Part shown: piece by piece, positions 47,218-56,629 of the stretch | How the letters are laid out: each line of letters starts with the position of its first letter | Numbering within the stretch: the first letter of the stretch is position 1 | Assembly (NCBI RefSeq): GCF_002940685.1 | Contig: NZ_PNFP01000012.1 | Location: 214,163 to 278,162, forward strand | Direction of reading: 5' to 3' | Source of the DNA: Ensifer adhaerens | GTDB taxonomy: Bacteria > Pseudomonadota > Alphaproteobacteria > Rhizobiales > Rhizobiaceae | Length of the DNA stretch: 64,000 bases | The notes under the pieces: generated by a model | Databases searched by the model: none | Told to the model about the DNA's origin: nothing | Seen by the model: the letters and a program-made list of their open reading frames with translations, nothing else | Position numbers and translations under genes: made by a program

Positions 47218-48258
47218 ATGAACGATCGCGCCGACAAGAAAGCCGCCCGAGCCACCGCAGACCAGGTGGCGCGCGAGGCCAATGTTTCCCGTGTCGCGGT
47301 GTCGCGCGCGTTCAATCCGAACGCGTCGCTGAAGCCGGAAAAACGCGATCGCATCCTGCAGGTGGCGCGGGAGCTGAACTACACGCCCGACATGGCAGCG
47401 CGCTCGCTGGTGACCGGCCGCTCGCATCTTGTCGGCATGATCGTGCCGGATGTCTGCAGCCCCTGGGAAAGCCAGGAGATCGACGCCCTGACGACAGCAC
47501 TCCAGGCGGAGGGGTTTGCGACCTTGCTGTTCAAGGCCAAGGCCGACTTCAGCATGGATCCGCGCCTGCTCACCTACATGCGTGGCTTCAATCCGGATTC
47601 GGTGATCGCCTTCACCGAGAATATCCTTCCCGATGTGCTCTGCGGTTTTCTCGACCGCGCCGTGCCGATCTACGTGATCTATGACGACGTCGCACAGTTT
47701 GCAGGCGCGGCTTCGGGAACGCTCTACGACCGGCTGCTCGTTCGCCAGAAGAACGGTATCGAGCAGGCCGTGGCGCTGCTCCAGGGGTATGGCGTCCGCC
47801 GCATCGCCTATCTCGGCGGCAAGGCGCAATCGCTTGCCAATGCCGAGCGCGAGCGCACGCTCAAGGAAACGCTTGCCGAACGCGGCATGGATGCGCCGAT
47901 CGTGCTTGCCGGCGACTACACCTATGACACCGCCTTTCGGGCGACGCTCGATCTCTTCCGGATTGGCGAAGGAGCCGACGCGATCTTTGCGGCCAACGAC
48001 GTCGGTGCCTTCGGCGCGATCGATGCGCTGCGCCACGAGCTCGGTCTCTCCGTGCCTGAGGACGTCAAGGTCGTCGGCTTCGACGACATCCCGCAGGCGC
48101 ACTGGAAGAGCTACAACCTCACCACCGTGCGCATCGACCTCGAAGAGCGCGTGCGTGCGCTCGTCCGCCTCATCCTCATGCGGCTCAGGGCACCTGATGC
48201 CACGCCGTTTACCGAGACACTCAACACCCGCCTGATCGTGCGGGGCACTGTCGGCTGA
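47218..48258 (+). CDS. LacI-family transcriptional regulator of the importer cluster
   Basis: A 346-residue LacI/GalR regulator. HTH and hinge: TADQVAREANVSRVAVSRAF, RILQVARELNYTPDMAARSL. The effector domain shows MIVPDVCSPWESQEIDALTT, GVRRIAYLGGKAQSL, AIFAANDVGAFGAIDALRHE, DVKVVGFDDIPQAHWKSYNL and TTVRIDLEERV. The start at 47218 is chosen because the conserved part begins just after it; a GACGGAC site precedes it. The open frame extends upstream through the operator region. It diverges from the binding-protein gene and is followed 11 bp later by the DUF5054 gene, so both arms of the cluster are probably under its control through the two operators. Confidence 0.9.
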   Translation: MNDRADKKAARATADQVAREANVSRVAVSRAFNPNASLKPEKRDRILQVARELNYTPDMAARSLVTGRSHLVGMIVPDVCSPWESQEIDALTTALQAEGFATLLFKAKADFSMDPRLLTYMRGFNPDSVIAFTENILPDVLCGFLDRAVPIYVIYDDVAQFAGAASGTLYDRLLVRQKNGIEQAVALLQGYGVRRIAYLGGKAQSLANAERERTLKETLAERGMDAPIVLAGDYTYDTAFRATLDLFRIGEGADAIFAANDVGAFGAIDALRHELGLSVPEDVKVVGFDDIPQAHWKSYNLTTVRIDLEERVRALVRLILMRLRAPDATPFTETLNTRLIVRGTVG

Positions 48259-48269
48259 AGGTAGCGAAC

Positions 48270-50207
48270 ATGACCGAAAAACGCATCCACGTCGTCTTCA
48301 AGACCCATCTCGACATCGGCTTTACCGATCATGCCGAGAAGATCCGCAAGCAGTATCACGAACGCTTCATTCCGCAGGCGATCGAGACTGGGGCGCATTT
48401 CTTCAACGAGAATCCGGACGATCCGCTGTTCGTGTGGACCACCGGCGCCTGGCTGATCTGGGATCATCTGAATTCGCGTTCAAAGGAGGAGGTCGCCCGC
48501 CTGGAGCAGGCGATCGAGCGCGGCCTGATCCGCTGGCATGCGTTGCCCTTCACCACCCATACCGAACTGATGTCGCCGGACCTTTTCAAGGCCGGGCTCT
48601 CCTACGGGCAGGAGCTCGACCGGCGCTTCGGGTTGACGACGATCGCCGCCAAGATGACCGATGTGCCCGGCCATACGCTCGGCATGGTGCCGCTCTTGGC
48701 GCAAGCGGGCGTGCGCTTCCTGCATATCGGCGTCAACTCGGCTTCGCCGCCGCCGGAAATCCCTGACGTGTTCCGCTGGCGGGCGCCTGGCGGCGAGGAG
48801 ATCGTCGTCATGTACCAGCGCTCCTATGGCGAGACCTATTTCCCCGAGGGCCTCACCGACGGCCTGAGCTTTGCCCATACCAGCGACAATATCGGCCCGC
48901 AGAGCGTGTCGCAGACGGCGGAGGCCTATCGCGAGATCCTGAAGCACGAGCCGGGTGCCGCCGTGCGTGCGGCGACGCTGGAGGACTACGGCAAGCTGAT
49001 GTGGGAGGCGCGCGAGCGGTTTCCGGTCGTGGAGAAGGAACTCGGCGACAGCTGGATCCACGGCAGCGGCACCGATCCGGAAAAGATCGCCCGCTATCTG
49101 GCGCTGCAGCGGCTCTATGATCGCTTCGCCGGGGAGCGGTTGACGGCGAGCCGCCAGGCTTTCGGCCGCAAGCTGGCGCTGGTGGCAGAACACACCTGCG
49201 GCGTCGATATCAAATCCTTCCTGCGCGACGAGAAGGCCTGGGCACGACCGGCCTTCGAGGCAGCACGGAAGGCGGATCCGCGCTTCCACTATACCGAAGC
49301 GTCCTGGGCCGAGCAGCGGGCCTATCTCGATCAGGCGGTGGCAGAGCTGGAGGCCGAGGATGCGGCGCGCGCCGAGGCGGCGCTCGCCGAGATCGCCGTT
49401 CCGGTGCGCCCGGAGGTCGCCGGATCCGCCACGCGGCTCGATGTCGGTGGCTGGATCGTCGAAATCGACCCGTCAACCGGCGACGTTGCCGCATTGACTG
49501 CGCCCGACGGCCAGACGATCCGCGGTGCCAATGGCTCGCTTATTGCCTATCGTTACGAAAGCTACGATGCCGGCGACGTGCGGCGCCACATGGATACCTA
49601 TCTCACCCATTGGATGGACTGGGCGGTGCTCGACCACGACAAGCCGGGATTGGCGCAAGTCGCCGAAGCGCGCTCGGACGTCCATCGCCCGCAGTTTCGC
49701 GGCACATCGGGAACGTCGGTCGTCGCTGCAATGACGTCCGAGGCGGTCGAGCGATTTGGCGCGCCGGCGGAGATCGCCATCGAATTCTCCCCCGGCAAGG
49801 ACGGGCTCGACATCCGGTTGTCCCTTTATGGCAAGAATGCCAATCGCATGCCGGAGGCAAGCTTCCTGTCGTTCACGCCCGAGGGGCAGTCTGCGTGGGA
49901 TGTGCGCAAGATGGGGCATTGGCACGCGACGGACAACTTTCCCCGCGCCGGCGGCGCGCAGTTGCAGGCGGTCACGGCCGTCCGAGGGAAATTGGCGGGC
50001 GGCGCCGAACTCACGGTCGAAAACCTCGATACGCCGCTGGTCGCGCCGCAGTCCTGGCCGTTCATGACCTTCTGCAAGAACCTGCCAGACTACTCCGCCG
50101 GCGTCCGCTTCAACATCCACAACAACAAATGGGGCACCAATTTCCCCATGTGGTGGGGCGGCGATTTCACCACGCGCTTCAGGCTCCGCCTCTCCGATCG
50201 GGCATAG
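48270..50207 (+). CDS. DUF5054 family protein, GH38-like glycosidase
   Basis: A 645-residue cytoplasmic protein without signal peptide. The N-terminus HVVFKTHLDIGFTDHAEK resembles the zinc site of GH38 alpha-mannosidases (HxDxGW/FT): H13 and D15 are the expected metal ligands. AAKMTDVPGHTLGMVPLLAQ matches the GH38 nucleophile region (D-x-F-G-H-S), giving D131 as candidate nucleophile and H135 next to it. A further His is in EHTCGVDIK. The C-terminal half is a beta-sandwich of the GH38 type (GGWIVEIDPSTGDVAALTAP, YSAGVRFNIHNNKWGTNFPM). It is transcribed with the LacI gene and faces the importer operon, so it probably cleaves the imported glycoside. Substrate specificity has, as far as I know, not been described for DUF5054. 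Confidence 0.85.
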   Translation: MTEKRIHVVFKTHLDIGFTDHAEKIRKQYHERFIPQAIETGAHFFNENPDDPLFVWTTGAWLIWDHLNSRSKEEVARLEQAIERGLIRWHALPFTTHTELMSPDLFKAGLSYGQELDRRFGLTTIAAKMTDVPGHTLGMVPLLAQAGVRFLHIGVNSASPPPEIPDVFRWRAPGGEEIVVMYQRSYGETYFPEGLTDGLSFAHTSDNIGPQSVSQTAEAYREILKHEPGAAVRAATLEDYGKLMWEARERFPVVEKELGDSWIHGSGTDPEKIARYLALQRLYDRFAGERLTASRQAFGRKLALVAEHTCGVDIKSFLRDEKAWARPAFEAARKADPRFHYTEASWAEQRAYLDQAVAELEAEDAARAEAALAEIAVPVRPEVAGSATRLDVGGWIVEIDPSTGDVAALTAPDGQTIRGANGSLIAYRYESYDAGDVRRHMDTYLTHWMDWAVLDHDKPGLAQVAEARSDVHRPQFRGTSGTSVVAAMTSEAVERFGAPAEIAIEFSPGKDGLDIRLSLYGKNANRMPEASFLSFTPEGQSAWDVRKMGHWHATDNFPRAGGAQLQAVTAVRGKLAGGAELTVENLDTPLVAPQSWPFMTFCKNLPDYSAGVRFNIHNNKWGTNFPMWWGGDFTTRFRLRLSDRA

Positions 50208-50307
50208 AAATACACGAGATCCGATGGCCGCGGATACGCGCATTCCGAGTGCGGGGCCATGCCATCGGTGATAGGATGGGTTGGCGGCCGAACCATGGGA
50301 GGTGGGA

Positions 50308-50679
50308 ATGCGTCGCCTGTTCATCGTCCTTGTTGGCGGCATGCTTTGCGCCTCGACCCTTGCGGCGGGAGAAGCTACGGTCTTCCATTCGGAGCACTTC
50401 AGTGACGACACGGTCGTCAGCCTTGCACTCGCCGGCAACAGCACGGCGCGGCTGGAGGGCTACGACTACGACGTGATGATTTCGATTTCCTCCAGGCGCG
50501 ACGCCGACGGAGCCGTCTACAACGATCCCGGCCGACACCGGGCACTGGTCAGATGCGACGATCCCGCCAAGGTCTCCGTCCGGGGCGTCGATTATCCCAT
50601 AGGGATGTCAGCTTCGGGCGAAACCGTCGGCTGGAAGGCCGATCTCTGGCGCGTGGTCTGCCTGGCTCCCATCTCGTAA
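50308..50679 (+). CDS. Small secreted protein of unknown function
   Basis: A 123-residue exported protein. The signal peptide is MRRLFIVLVGGMLCASTLAA, followed by GEATVFHSEHFSDDTVVSLA. The rest is beta-rich and has two cysteines (LVRCDDPAKVSV and WRVVCLAPIS) that could form a disulfide. GGGAGGTGGGA precedes the ATG at 50308. Its last 72 bases overlap the 3' end of the convergent cyclase gene. I do not recognise a family. Confidence 0.75.
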   Translation: MRRLFIVLVGGMLCASTLAAGEATVFHSEHFSDDTVVSLALAGNSTARLEGYDYDVMISISSRRDADGAVYNDPGRHRALVRCDDPAKVSVRGVDYPIGMSASGETVGWKADLWRVVCLAPIS

Positions 50680-51945
50680 GTCTGGAGCCCCGGATGATCC
50701 GCCGTGGTGGCGGCGCAAATACCAGACATCGACGGGAAGCCGGCGTCCGGGCAGTGCGACATCGGTCTGCGACACCCAGTCGGCAGGCGGTGCGGCTGTC
50801 TGTAGACGCGCCATCAACGCATCCGACACCACGAGCGGGGCGTCGAAAGACTTGCTGAGGTTTTCCAGGCGCTGGGCAACGTTGACGGCGTCGCCGATCA
50901 CGGTGAACTCGCTGTGGCAGCCGCTGTCGAGAACGCCGCCGACGACCGTGCCATAGTGCAGGCCGATGCCGGCATCGAGGACCGGGTGGTTGTTCAGGGC
51001 GTTGTGGTTCTTCCAGTCCGCGAGGATATCGACGAGATCGAGCGCGCAGGCGAGCGCCCGGTCGGCATCGTCATCTTTCGGCCGCGGCTGGCCGAAGACC
51101 GCCATCACACCGTCGCCGATGAACTTGTCGACGGTTCCGCCGTGTTCGAAGATCGTCTGCGAGACGAGCTGGCGGTATTCGGCGAGCACGAAGGCCAGTT
51201 CCGGCGCCGGCGCCGCCTCGGCAAAGCTGGTAAAGTCGCGCAGGTCGACGAACATGATCGCGGCGCTGCGTCGCTCCAGGCCGAGCGCGTCGCCCTGCTC
51301 CTGCAGTGCTGAGACGACCAGGGGTGAGAAAAACCGTGAGAGGTTTTGCCGTCGCTGGTCGGCCTTGAGCGCCTCCTTGCGCGTCCGGTCGTGGTCGCGC
51401 GCAAGGAGATAGATGGCGAACGCAGTGAAGCCGAAGCTGACGGTCAGGCCGAGATCCTGATTGAAGAATGCACCCAGGAGCGAAAGCGGACCGGCCGCAT
51501 CGTGCCTGGCAGCGGTCAGAGCCAGCATCGTCACCCAGGACGTGAGCACGATGCCGGAGAAAAGGAGGACCAGCCGTCGCTCCAGCTTGAGGCCGACATG
51601 GACGAGCAGGATGAAGGCGACGACGAGGCTGGTGGTCGTCAGGTTGTGGTTTGCGGTCACCGGACCGGCCAGGATATGGGCATAGAGCAGCAGTGCGACC
51701 AGAAGCGCATCGAGAACGACGAAGAGGGTCGTCAGCCAGGAGCGGCCGGGCAGGTAACGCGCCGTTGCCACCGACGCCACGCTGATGGCGAGATAGCTGC
51801 CGACGACGATCGCGTGCATGCGCTCCGCGCCCTCGTTGCCGCCAAGAAGGAGGTTTGCGAGCAGGATCGCGAAGGCGACGAAGCGAAGCACGATCGACCG
51901 CATCTCGCGGGCGAAATCCCATTGGGGGTGCAGTGAAGACGTCAT
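50608..51945 (-). CDS. Membrane-anchored adenylate/guanylate cyclase
   Basis: A 445-residue class III nucleotide cyclase. The N-terminal half is hydrophobic with about six transmembrane segments (FVAFAILLANLLLGG, TLFVVLDALLVALLLYAHIL, TTTSLVVAFILLVHVGLKL, ALLSLLGAFF-type and YLLARDH). A short coiled coil (KEALKADQRRQNLSRFFSP) leads to the catalytic domain: AAIMFVDLRDFTSF with the metal-binding Asp residues, DKFIGDGVMAVFG, LHYGTVVGGVLDSGCHSEFT and VIGDAVNVAQRLE. The ATG at 51945 was preferred; a start at 51972 would add nine residues. Its 3' end overlaps the convergent secreted protein gene by 72 bp. It presumably makes cAMP; the signal is unknown. Confidence 0.9.
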   Translation of the reverse strand: MTSSLHPQWDFAREMRSIVLRFVAFAILLANLLLGGNEGAERMHAIVVGSYLAISVASVATARYLPGRSWLTTLFVVLDALLVALLLYAHILAGPVTANHNLTTTSLVVAFILLVHVGLKLERRLVLLFSGIVLTSWVTMLALTAARHDAAGPLSLLGAFFNQDLGLTVSFGFTAFAIYLLARDHDRTRKEALKADQRRQNLSRFFSPLVVSALQEQGDALGLERRSAAIMFVDLRDFTSFAEAAPAPELAFVLAEYRQLVSQTIFEHGGTVDKFIGDGVMAVFGQPRPKDDDADRALACALDLVDILADWKNHNALNNHPVLDAGIGLHYGTVVGGVLDSGCHSEFTVIGDAVNVAQRLENLSKSFDAPLVVSDALMARLQTAAPPADWVSQTDVALPGRRLPVDVWYLRRHHGGSSGAPDLRDGSQADHAPEIGLPADGFARS

Positions 51946-52248
51946 GCGTGTCGGCCTTGAGATCTGAAACATCCTGACCCGTGGCCACCCTGACGTTGCT
52001 ATCGACTGTCCGCATTGCTGACAGCCGATTCGCGTCTATTCTGTGGCGCGGGCGCTGGCATCTCGCGCGTCGGGCAATCCAGGTTCTAGCGGTTCCAACG
52101 ATGGTAAGGTCAAGGGGAGGAATGCGTGCCGTCGGCATCCGCGCGCAGGCGGGCGGCGCACGGGTGCCATGCCCGTCACCGGCGACGCGAGCCCTTGACC
52201 GGTTCCCCGATCAAGGGCTCGGGTACTTCGTTAGTAATGGCGAGCGTC
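51946..52248. other. 303-bp region between the cyclase and the copper ATPase, no gene
   Basis: Holds the cyclase promoter and the end of the copper operon. The hairpin at 52189-52220 is annotated separately. Nothing else with a clear pattern was found. Confidence 0.5.
52189..52220 (-). terminator. Hairpin terminator downstream of the copper ATPase
   Basis: GAGCCCTTGA at 52189-52198 pairs perfectly with TCAAGGGCTC at 52211-52220 around a 12-base loop, 28 bp after the ATPase stop on the minus strand. No U-run follows. Confidence 0.65.
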
Positions 52249-54477
52249 CTAGATCCGCACGCGCCGCAATCTGAGTGCGTTGCCGATGACGCTGACGGAC
52301 GACAGCGCCATGGCGGCCGCCGCGATGATCGGTGACATCAACAGCCCGAAGGTCGGATAGAGAACGCCCGCGGCGACCGGGACGCCCAAGGCATTGTAGA
52401 TGAAGGCGAAGAACAGGTTCTGGCGGATGTTCTTCATTGTTGCGTGGCTAAGCTGGCGCGCCCGGGCAATGCCGTTGAGATCGCCCTTGAGCAGGGTGAC
52501 GCCGGCGCTTTCGATCGCGACGTCGGTCCCCGTGCCCATCGCAATGCCGACGTCGGCGGCCGCAAGCGCCGGAGCGTCGTTGACGCCGTCCCCGGCCATC
52601 GCGACGACACGACCCTCCTTGCGCAGGCGCGCGACCACATCGCTCTTGTGGTCCGGCAACACCTCCGCTTCGACCTCCTCGATGCCGAGCCGCCGCGCGA
52701 CCGCTTCGGCCGTGGTCCGGTTGTCACCTGTCAGCATGACGACACGAACACCTTCGTCCAGGAGGGCCCGCACGGCATTGGGGGTGCTCGCCTTGATCGG
52801 GTCGGCGATCGCGAAAAGACCGGCAACGCGACCGTCGACGGCAACAAAGATCACCGTCGCGCCCTCGGCCCGCAGCGCTTCGGCCCTTTCGGTGAGGCGG
52901 GCCACGTCGATGCCTGTCTCCTTCATGATGCGGTGGCTGCCGATCACGAGCTTGTGGCCATCGACCGTGCCGGTGACGCCTTTGCCAACCGGACTGTCGA
53001 AGTCGTCCGCCGTGCCGAGCGCAAGGCCCCGTTCGGTGGCGGCCTCGACGATGGCCGTCGCCAGCGGATGCTCGCTTGCCCGTTCGAGCGTCGCTGTGAT
53101 CCGAAGCAGTTCGGTTTCGTCGAGTTCGGCGGTCGGAACGATTGCGGTTACCTTCGGCTTGCCCTCGGTCAGCGTCCCGGTCTTGTCGACGACGACGGTG
53201 TCGACCTTCTCGAAACGTTCCAGCGCCTCGGCGTTCTTGATCAGCACGCCGAGATGGGCGCCGCGCCCAACGCCGACCATGATCGACATCGGGGTGGCCA
53301 GCCCGAGGGCGCAAGGGCAGGCGATGATCAGGACGGCGACGGCGGCGACCAGCCCGTGGGCAAAGCGTGGCTCCGGTCCAAGCCACATCCAGGCGAGGAA
53401 GGCGATTGCGGCTATGCCGATGACGAGCGGCACGAACCAGCCGGAGACCTCGTCCGCAAGCCGCTGGATCGGCGCGCGCGAGCGCTGGGCGTCGCCGACC
53501 ATGCGCACGATCTGGGACAGCATCGTATCGCGCCCAACCTTGCCCGCCTCCATCACGAAACCGCCGGTCTGGTTCATGGTGCCGCCGATGAGGTTTGCAC
53601 CGGCAGTCTTGGTGACGGGCATCGATTCACCGGTGATCATCGATTCGTCGACCGCGCTTCTGCCCTCGATAAGCGTCCCGTCCACCGGCACCTTTTCGCC
53701 CGGGCGCACGCGCAGCCGGTCACCCACTGCGACAGCCTCGAGCGGCACGTCCTCGTCGTTGCCGTCATCACGGATCCGTCGCGCGGACTTTGGAGCAAGG
53801 TCAAGCAGGGCACGGATGGCGCCGCCCGTCTGTTCGCGCGCCTGCAGTTCCAGCACCTGGCCGAGCAGCACCAGCACCGTGATGACGGCCGCAGCCTCGA
53901 AGTAGATCGGAACCGAGCCGTCCATCGAGCGGAAAGTCGCGGGGAAAAGGCCCGGGGCTGCCGTTGCGACGACGCTGTAGAGCCAGGCGACGCCGGTGCC
54001 CATCGCGATGAGCGTGAACATGTTGAGGTGGCGGGTGACGACCGAGCGCCAGCCGCGCTCGAAGAACGGCGCGCCGGCCCACAGCACGACCGGGGTCGCC
54101 AGCACGAGCTGGAGCCAGTTCGATGCCTGGGGGCGGATCAGTATATGCAGATCGAAAAGATGGCCGCCCATCTCGATCAGGAAGACCGGGATCGCCAGGA
54201 CCAGGCCGATGAGGAAGCGGCGGCGCATGTCGATGAGCTCGGCACTCGGACCGGTGTCGGCCGTCACCGTTTCCGGTTCGAGCGCCATGCCGCAGATCGG
54301 GCAGTTTCCGGGCCCCGGCTGCCGGATCTGCGGATGCATCGGGCAGGTGTAGATCACCCCTTCCGGCTGCTCTGCCTCAGGCGGTGCGGCCGATGCGGCG
54401 GCGTGATCGTGAGGGTGATGGCCGTGATGATGGTGGTCGTGGTGACCATGGCCTTTGGATGTCGTCTGGTCGTCCAT
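52249..54477 (-). CDS. copA: Copper-translocating P1B-type ATPase
   Basis: A 742-residue heavy-metal ATPase. The first 35 residues are very His-rich ([16 protein letters not shown]), followed by a small cysteine domain [19 protein letters not shown] in place of the usual CxxC ferredoxin-like metal-binding domains. Core motifs are complete: transmembrane CPC ([12 protein letters not shown]), phosphorylation [14 protein letters not shown] in the actuator, HP dipeptide ([10 protein letters not shown]), GDGVNDAP, and the Cu+ signature residues YN (FAFIYNALG) and MxxxS (MALSSVSV). Cu+ export from the cytoplasm is thus predicted. Ribosome site AGGAG. It follows the multicopper oxidase by 125 bp, and the operon may be induced through the FNR/FixK box at 56630. 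Confidence 0.93.
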   Translation of the reverse strand: MDDQTTSKGHGHHDHHHHGHHPHDHAAASAAPPEAEQPEGVIYTCPMHPQIRQPGPGNCPICGMALEPETVTADTGPSAELIDMRRRFLIGLVLAIPVFLIEMGGHLFDLHILIRPQASNWLQLVLATPVVLWAGAPFFERGWRSVVTRHLNMFTLIAMGTGVAWLYSVVATAAPGLFPATFRSMDGSVPIYFEAAAVITVLVLLGQVLELQAREQTGGAIRALLDLAPKSARRIRDDGNDEDVPLEAVAVGDRLRVRPGEKVPVDGTLIEGRSAVDESMITGESMPVTKTAGANLIGGTMNQTGGFVMEAGKVGRDTMLSQIVRMVGDAQRSRAPIQRLADEVSGWFVPLVIGIAAIAFLAWMWLGPEPRFAHGLVAAVAVLIIACPCALGLATPMSIMVGVGRGAHLGVLIKNAEALERFEKVDTVVVDKTGTLTEGKPKVTAIVPTAELDETELLRITATLERASEHPLATAIVEAATERGLALGTADDFDSPVGKGVTGTVDGHKLVIGSHRIMKETGIDVARLTERAEALRAEGATVIFVAVDGRVAGLFAIADPIKASTPNAVRALLDEGVRVVMLTGDNRTTAEAVARRLGIEEVEAEVLPDHKSDVVARLRKEGRVVAMAGDGVNDAPALAAADVGIAMGTGTDVAIESAGVTLLKGDLNGIARARQLSHATMKNIRQNLFFAFIYNALGVPVAAGVLYPTFGLLMSPIIAAAAMALSSVSVIGNALRLRRVRI

Positions 54478-54602
54478 TGGGCGCTAGCTCCTGATGGTCG
54501 TCGCTCTGCCGGAAAGGGCTCGTTGTCAAAGGACCTTGCGCCCGCGTCACACGAGAGCGCAAGAAACGCGGCTGGCGCCGCGCAAAGAGGCTCGGCCGAG
54601 GG

Positions 54603-56087
54603 TTAGCCGGCGTTCTCGTAGGCCACGAAGGACATCATGCCGGCCGCCATATGGTAGAGATGATGGCAGTGCAACGGCCAGCGACCGGGATTGTCCGCAT
54701 CAAAGGCGATGCTGACCGTTCCCATCGGCGGGATCAGCACCGTGTCGCGCATGGCGCCCGGAAGCGCCTTGCCGTTGATGCCGACGACCTGGAAATGATG
54801 GCCGTGCAGATGCATCGGATGGGCCATCATCGATCGGTTCCCGATGGTGATCTCCACCCGCTCGCCGCGCTTGACGGCAAGTTTGTCACCGCCTTCGATC
54901 TGCCAGCTGTAGCCTGCCATGTTGCCGCTCAGCGCAAGTTCGAAACGACGGTCCGCCGGACGCGCTGCAAGCGGCTCCACCGCCTTCAGGAGCTGTTCGA
55001 GTTCGAAGCCGAGCACCGGGCCATTCTCTGATCCGGCGGTGGCCGTGCGGGTGACCTTCGCACCCCTGGTGGAAAGGATGATGCCGGTGCGCTCCGGAGC
55101 GCCTTCGCGCAGGGCCAGCACCGGGTGCGCGCCGCCGTCCTTCGGGATCTCGACGAGGATGTCGATGCGCTGGCCCATCGACATCGGGAAGCGGCTGCCA
55201 TCGATCGCGCGCACGGCTTTTCCGTCGACCGCGACCAGCCGTCCCCTGAGTGCTCCGGTGTCGATGGTGAAAGCGGTCGCGGTCGCGCCATTGATGATGC
55301 GGAGCCGGACGCGTCCGCCCTTTTCGACCAGAACCACCTCGGGATCGTCGAGCGTGCGGTCATTGGCGAGGTAAGCGTCGTATTCGATATCGTTGAGGTC
55401 CATCGCCGCCATGCCCGACATTGACATGCCCGACATGTCCATTCCCGGCATGTGCCCTTGATGCCCGCCAACGCCTGTGCCGGGCGTTCCCGCCCCGTGG
55501 TCCATGGCCATGCCTGCGCCTTCGCCCCTGAGCTTGGCGAGCAGCTCTTCGGCCGGCGTGAAGGAGAAGTCGTGCAGGAGGATCACGACATCCTGTTCGT
55601 CACGCTTGATCTCCTCGGCAGTGCGCACGATCAGGGGGGCTGCAAGCAGGTTCTGTTCCTGCAGGGTATGGGCATGCATCCAGTGCGTTCCGCCGGCGCC
55701 TACCGGAAAGGTGTAGCGACGCTTTTCGGTTGCCGGCAACAAGCTCGCGGGATTGTCCGGCACCCCGTCCATCGCCCAGGGCGGGGTCAGGCCGTGCCAG
55801 TGGATGAGCGTCGGCTCGCCGATGTCGTTTGCGAGCGCGACGTCGAACGTGTCGCCGGCCTGAAATGTCAGGCCCGAGCTGCCATCCGGCTGCACGAGGC
55901 CGAAGACATTGGCCGCCTTGCCATTGACCTCGATGACCCGCTTGGCGACGGAGAGCGATCGTGCAGCGGTGCCGGGCGACGGCGTTGCTTGCGCCTGTGA
56001 CCAGGATGATGTGGGGAACAAAGTGGAGGCGGAGCCAGCGAAGGCGGCGCTTGCCAACACATGCGTCAGGAATTCTCGGCGTTTCAT
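54603..56087 (-). CDS. Multicopper oxidase with Tat signal
   Basis: A 494-residue periplasmic oxidase. The N-terminus MKRREFLTHVLASAAFAG carries an RR-containing Tat motif and a hydrophobic stretch. The four copper-binding blocks are present: LIHWHGL, GTHWMHAHTLQEQNLL, HPMHLHGHHFQVVG and LHCHHLYHMAAGMM. A Met-rich insert of about 30 residues (MPGMDMSGMSMSGMAAMDL) lies before the second domain, as in CopA/CueO-like copper-resistance oxidases that oxidise Cu+ in the periplasm. It is the middle gene of the copper operon between a small Cys-rich protein and the Cu+-ATPase. Laccase-like side activity is possible. Confidence 0.93.
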   Translation of the reverse strand: MKRREFLTHVLASAAFAGSASTLFPTSSWSQAQATPSPGTAARSLSVAKRVIEVNGKAANVFGLVQPDGSSGLTFQAGDTFDVALANDIGEPTLIHWHGLTPPWAMDGVPDNPASLLPATEKRRYTFPVGAGGTHWMHAHTLQEQNLLAAPLIVRTAEEIKRDEQDVVILLHDFSFTPAEELLAKLRGEGAGMAMDHGAGTPGTGVGGHQGHMPGMDMSGMSMSGMAAMDLNDIEYDAYLANDRTLDDPEVVLVEKGGRVRLRIINGATATAFTIDTGALRGRLVAVDGKAVRAIDGSRFPMSMGQRIDILVEIPKDGGAHPVLALREGAPERTGIILSTRGAKVTRTATAGSENGPVLGFELEQLLKAVEPLAARPADRRFELALSGNMAGYSWQIEGGDKLAVKRGERVEITIGNRSMMAHPMHLHGHHFQVVGINGKALPGAMRDTVLIPPMGTVSIAFDADNPGRWPLHCHHLYHMAAGMMSFVAYENAG

Positions 56088-56182
56088 TTGTCTGACCTCA
56101 TTTGCCTTGCCGGCGATGCCGGCGCAATGGCTGCCTTCAGTTCAGGCAGCCGGCGTGTCCGCTCGACAAGCGGACCATGGGC

Positions 56183-56566
56183 TCAGGCGAGACGTCGGGG
56201 CGGGCCAAGGGCCGGTGGCGTGGCAAGGCCACTGATTTCGGTCTGCCGCTCGAAAAGCCGCTCTGCGCGCTCCCTGCTTTGAGCGACAAGGTCAGGAGCC
56301 GGCAGGACGAGGCTGCACCAGGTGCAAATATTGCTGCAACAGGACTTTTGCTGGCCCTTGTGGTTGTCGCCGGCCCGGTGCTGACCCATTGCGGTCGCGA
56401 CGTCGGATGGTTTGGTCGAAGAAGCGTCCGGGTGGGTTGCGACCGTTGCCTGATCGTTGCACGGCATGGGCGTCGCGCCGGCAAGCGGCACGGCGAGAAA
56501 GACGATTGCGACCAGAACGGCCAGCAATCCTCGAACGTATCCATCCATAGCCCGGCCTGTTGCCAT
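56183..56566 (-). CDS. Small exported Cys/His-rich protein, first gene of the copper operon
   Basis: A 127-residue protein with an N-terminal hydrophobic segment (YVRGLLAVLVAIVFLAVPLA) acting as signal peptide or anchor. The central part is polar and contains H, C and M residues that could bind metal; KSCCSNICTWCSLVLPAP has four cysteines within nine positions, a plausible Cu+ site. The start at 56566 follows GGAAACG; an ATG at 56548 and a TTG at 56599 are alternatives. It precedes the multicopper oxidase by 95 bp, and an FNR/FixK box is centred 70 bp upstream. A periplasmic copper carrier is suggested by context. No family name is claimed. Confidence 0.72.
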   Translation of the reverse strand: MATGRAMDGYVRGLLAVLVAIVFLAVPLAGATPMPCNDQATVATHPDASSTKPSDVATAMGQHRAGDNHKGQQKSCCSNICTWCSLVLPAPDLVAQSRERAERLFERQTEISGLATPPALGPPRRLA

Positions 56567-56629
56567 CGTTTCCGCGCTCGAACCTACATCCCCATTCAAT
56601 CACTGTGCCGAATGGTTGCAAGGGATGTC

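Noticed and set aside
52189..52220. TTGA and TCAA elements in the hairpin after the copper ATPase as an FNR site
   Set aside because: The half sites are separated by 12 bp, not 6, and belong to a 10-bp transcript-end stem.
52444..54606. A 720-codon open frame on the plus strand opposite the copper ATPase
   Set aside because: It is rich in Arg, His, Asp and Gly with no family resemblance, and lies antisense to a protein with all P-type ATPase motifs; long antisense frames are expected in high-GC DNA.
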